Under the pieces are notes generated by a model, which was not told where the DNA came from, searched no databases, and was given only the letters and a program-made list of their open reading frames with translations. DNA of 64,000 nt, taken from positions 806,001-870,000 of the forward strand of contig NZ_JAAONY010000002.1 in NCBI RefSeq assembly GCF_011602085.1. The letters are read 5' to 3'. Shown piece after piece: positions 62,480 to 64,000 of this stretch (position 1 is the stretch's first letter; each line of letters begins with the position of its first letter). The translations under genes and the position numbers were made by a program. The DNA is from Pseudoteredinibacter isoporae. GTDB lineage: Bacteria; Pseudomonadota; Gammaproteobacteria; Pseudomonadales; Cellvibrionaceae.

Positions 62480-64000
62480 ATGGTTAGGGACCTTTGGCCA
62501 TTAGTGGTTGCAATCATTATCGCCCTGCTGGCTACCCTGCAACCGTACGCCAAGGTTCGTTCCTCCGAGTCGTTTCCAATTACTGCTCCCTTCCAGGAAG
62601 TCGATCTCAGCCAATGGGATTTCAGAGTCATAAAACTGGATCAACACTGGCGCTGGTATCCAAATCAACTGCTTGAACCTGGCAGCACTGACGTGGGCAC
62701 GTCCCGTGAAATTGTCAGCTTGCCCCACTACTTTGCCAGCCAACAGGCACTCAGTGGTACGCGCCTCAATGTGGGCACCTATCGCCTGCGCCTTAAATTA
62801 CCGGAAGACAGTTTTCGGCAGAATTTGAGCATCAGTGTGAGTCACGTTTGTAACAGCGCCAAAGTGTATTTTTATCCGCTCGGGCAAGAAAGTGGCCACC
62901 TCGACCCAATTCTGGAGGTCGGGAAAGTCTCTGCCAAGGCGGCGGAATATCGCGCAGAACTCGGCCAGTTCCACGCCCATTTGAACATCAAGCCTGGCCC
63001 CAGCCACTATGAATTGATGATTCAGAGCGCGGGATTCAATAGCCCCAACCCAGGCCTTTGCCAGACGCCCGTTCTCGGCAACAACAAAGCCTTGCAAGGC
63101 CTTGAGCAATTGCAGCTCCTTTGCCAGGGCTTTATCGTTGCTATTATTTTCAGCTTCGGATTGTATGCCATTGGTACCTCGGTATCCGGCAGCCGCAATC
63201 GGTCTTACCTGTGGATTGGCAGCGCAGCCGTCCTAATTGCGTTAAGTAAAGCCGCCCTCGACAACTTCTTCATCAACATTGATAACCCCAACAGCGATGC
63301 CGGCTACCGTCTGGCGGTGAGTCTGCTGTACAGCACAATCATGATTGGCGGCGCCCTCGCCGTGGGCTTTGTGCACCACAGCTTTCGTCTGCATTTTTTA
63401 AGCCATCGTTTTGTGAACGGCAATTTAATCACCGCGGTGGTTCTCAGTGTGCCCTTCTTTTTATTGCCCGCAGAATACAGCCGTGAGTGGATTATTGCCT
63501 TGTTGTTCTTCTCCGGGGTGCAGTACCTGCTTGTACTTTATCTGCTATACAAGGTGCTGAGCCATCGATTGATGTATGCCCGCCGCGTAACCCTTTATAT
63601 TGCCCCACTGTTGATTGCAGTCCATCTGGAGCTGGCAGAATACTTAGGCTGGATGGCAGAGAATCAGTTTTTGCTCGCTTCTTTGGTCTTTTTGGTCATC
63701 GCACAGGGGCTTACCCAGAGTCAGAAACTCGCGCGCGCCAGCAAAGTGGCCTCTCGTTTGTCTCAAGGCTTAACAGATGAGGTGCAAAAACGTGTTGCGG
63801 ATTTGCACCTCAAAAATCAAGAGCTGTTGCTCACACAAAAAGAACTGACCCGGGCCAATCGCGAACTGCGCGACTTGTCCGTAACGGATGGATTAACCTC
63901 GGTCTTTAATCGCATGTACTTCGATCGCCAATTTATATCGGAGTGGCAACGCTCCCGACGGGATCAGAAAAACCTCTGCCTGATGCTGATCGATGTCGAT
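62480..64000 (+). CDS. Diguanylate cyclase with 7TM-DISM-type sensor, 3' end cut off
   Basis: The frame opens at an ATG at 62480 and runs to the end of the window (507 codons), so the gene is incomplete. A signal-like segment (LWPLVVAIIIALLATLQP) is followed by an extracytoplasmic part to about residue 215 and then about seven hydrophobic helices (for example FIVAIIFSFGLYAIG and LLIAVHLELAEYLGWM). A short coiled coil (LHLKNQELLLTQKELTRANRELRDL) leads into the start of a GGDEF domain (SVTDGLTSVFNRMYFDRQF, CLMLIDVD). It should make cyclic-di-GMP. The GGDEF motif itself lies outside the window. Confidence 0.88.
   Translation, partial: MVRDLWPLVVAIIIALLATLQPYAKVRSSESFPITAPFQEVDLSQWDFRVIKLDQHWRWYPNQLLEPGSTDVGTSREIVSLPHYFASQQALSGTRLNVGTYRLRLKLPEDSFRQNLSISVSHVCNSAKVYFYPLGQESGHLDPILEVGKVSAKAAEYRAELGQFHAHLNIKPGPSHYELMIQSAGFNSPNPGLCQTPVLGNNKALQGLEQLQLLCQGFIVAIIFSFGLYAIGTSVSGSRNRSYLWIGSAAVLIALSKAALDNFFINIDNPNSDAGYRLAVSLLYSTIMIGGALAVGFVHHSFRLHFLSHRFVNGNLITAVVLSVPFFLLPAEYSREWIIALLFFSGVQYLLVLYLLYKVLSHRLMYARRVTLYIAPLLIAVHLELAEYLGWMAENQFLLASLVFLVIAQGLTQSQKLARASKVASRLSQGLTDEVQKRVADLHLKNQELLLTQKELTRANRELRDLSVTDGLTSVFNRMYFDRQFISEWQRSRRDQKNLCLMLIDVD

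Overview
The window looks like chromosomal DNA from a marine-type gammaproteobacterium, probably Pseudomonadales, Cellvibrionales or Oceanospirillales in the broad sense. The signs are a moderate GC content, the hda / DUF2066 // purM-purN-DUF3108-slyD arrangement, an arsC-wrbA-DUF2069-sppA run, and many lone accessory genes. I cannot name the genus. No rRNA, tRNA, CRISPR array, transposase or phage gene is visible. Both edges cut a gene: a secreted S9 peptidase on the left and a membrane diguanylate cyclase on the right.

Layout. 1-4.1 kb: S9 peptidase with Sel1-like repeats, then an AraC/GyrI-like regulator. 4.1-9.5 kb: a TlpA-like lipoprotein and yihY (minus), then the arsC-like/wrbA/DUF2069/sppA run (plus) closed by a strong terminator. 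9.5-15 kb: hda and DUF2066 (minus), diverging from purM-purN-DUF3108-slyD (plus). 15-18.2 kb: a gene remnant, a secreted orphan, a PEP-mutase-like protein and tpm (minus), and a divergent MerR regulator with a SoxR-box-like operator. 18.2-26 kb: a very large BNR/sortilin-like secreted protein, an alcohol-dehydrogenase-like protein, ytoQ, and a MarR-GST-GST cluster. 26-29 kb: a ZorA/ZorB-like proton-motor pair with no zorC, zorD or zorE. 29-38 kb: amidohydrolase, small membrane proteins, yjdM, a TonB receptor diverging from a BlaI/M56-like pair, MAPEG, VOC and an EamA transporter. 38-46 kb: saccharopine-dehydrogenase-like enzyme, Na+/H+ antiporter, ppk2, an SDR, recJ and a cupin. 46-52.7 kb: AT-rich gap, pepO, udk-nupC, acyl-CoA synthetase. 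53-64 kb: an LplT-PlsC fusion with an XRE regulator, ygiQ, a GGDEF-EAL protein, ppx and a partial diguanylate cyclase.

How genes work together. purM and purN catalyse two steps of purine synthesis. udk and nupC form a pyrimidine nucleoside uptake and trapping pair. ppk2 and ppx both act on polyphosphate. MarR-GST-GST and MerR//tpm look like detoxification units with their own regulators. The GGDEF-EAL protein and the partial cyclase flank ppx and probably act oppositely on cyclic-di-GMP.

The most interesting items are the orphan ZorAB-like pair, a family of structured intergenic repeats (three copies, around 21.7, 30.7 and 41.5 kb), the MerR-type promoter in front of tpm, and a BlaI regulator paired with an M56-like membrane protein that has lost its zinc motif.
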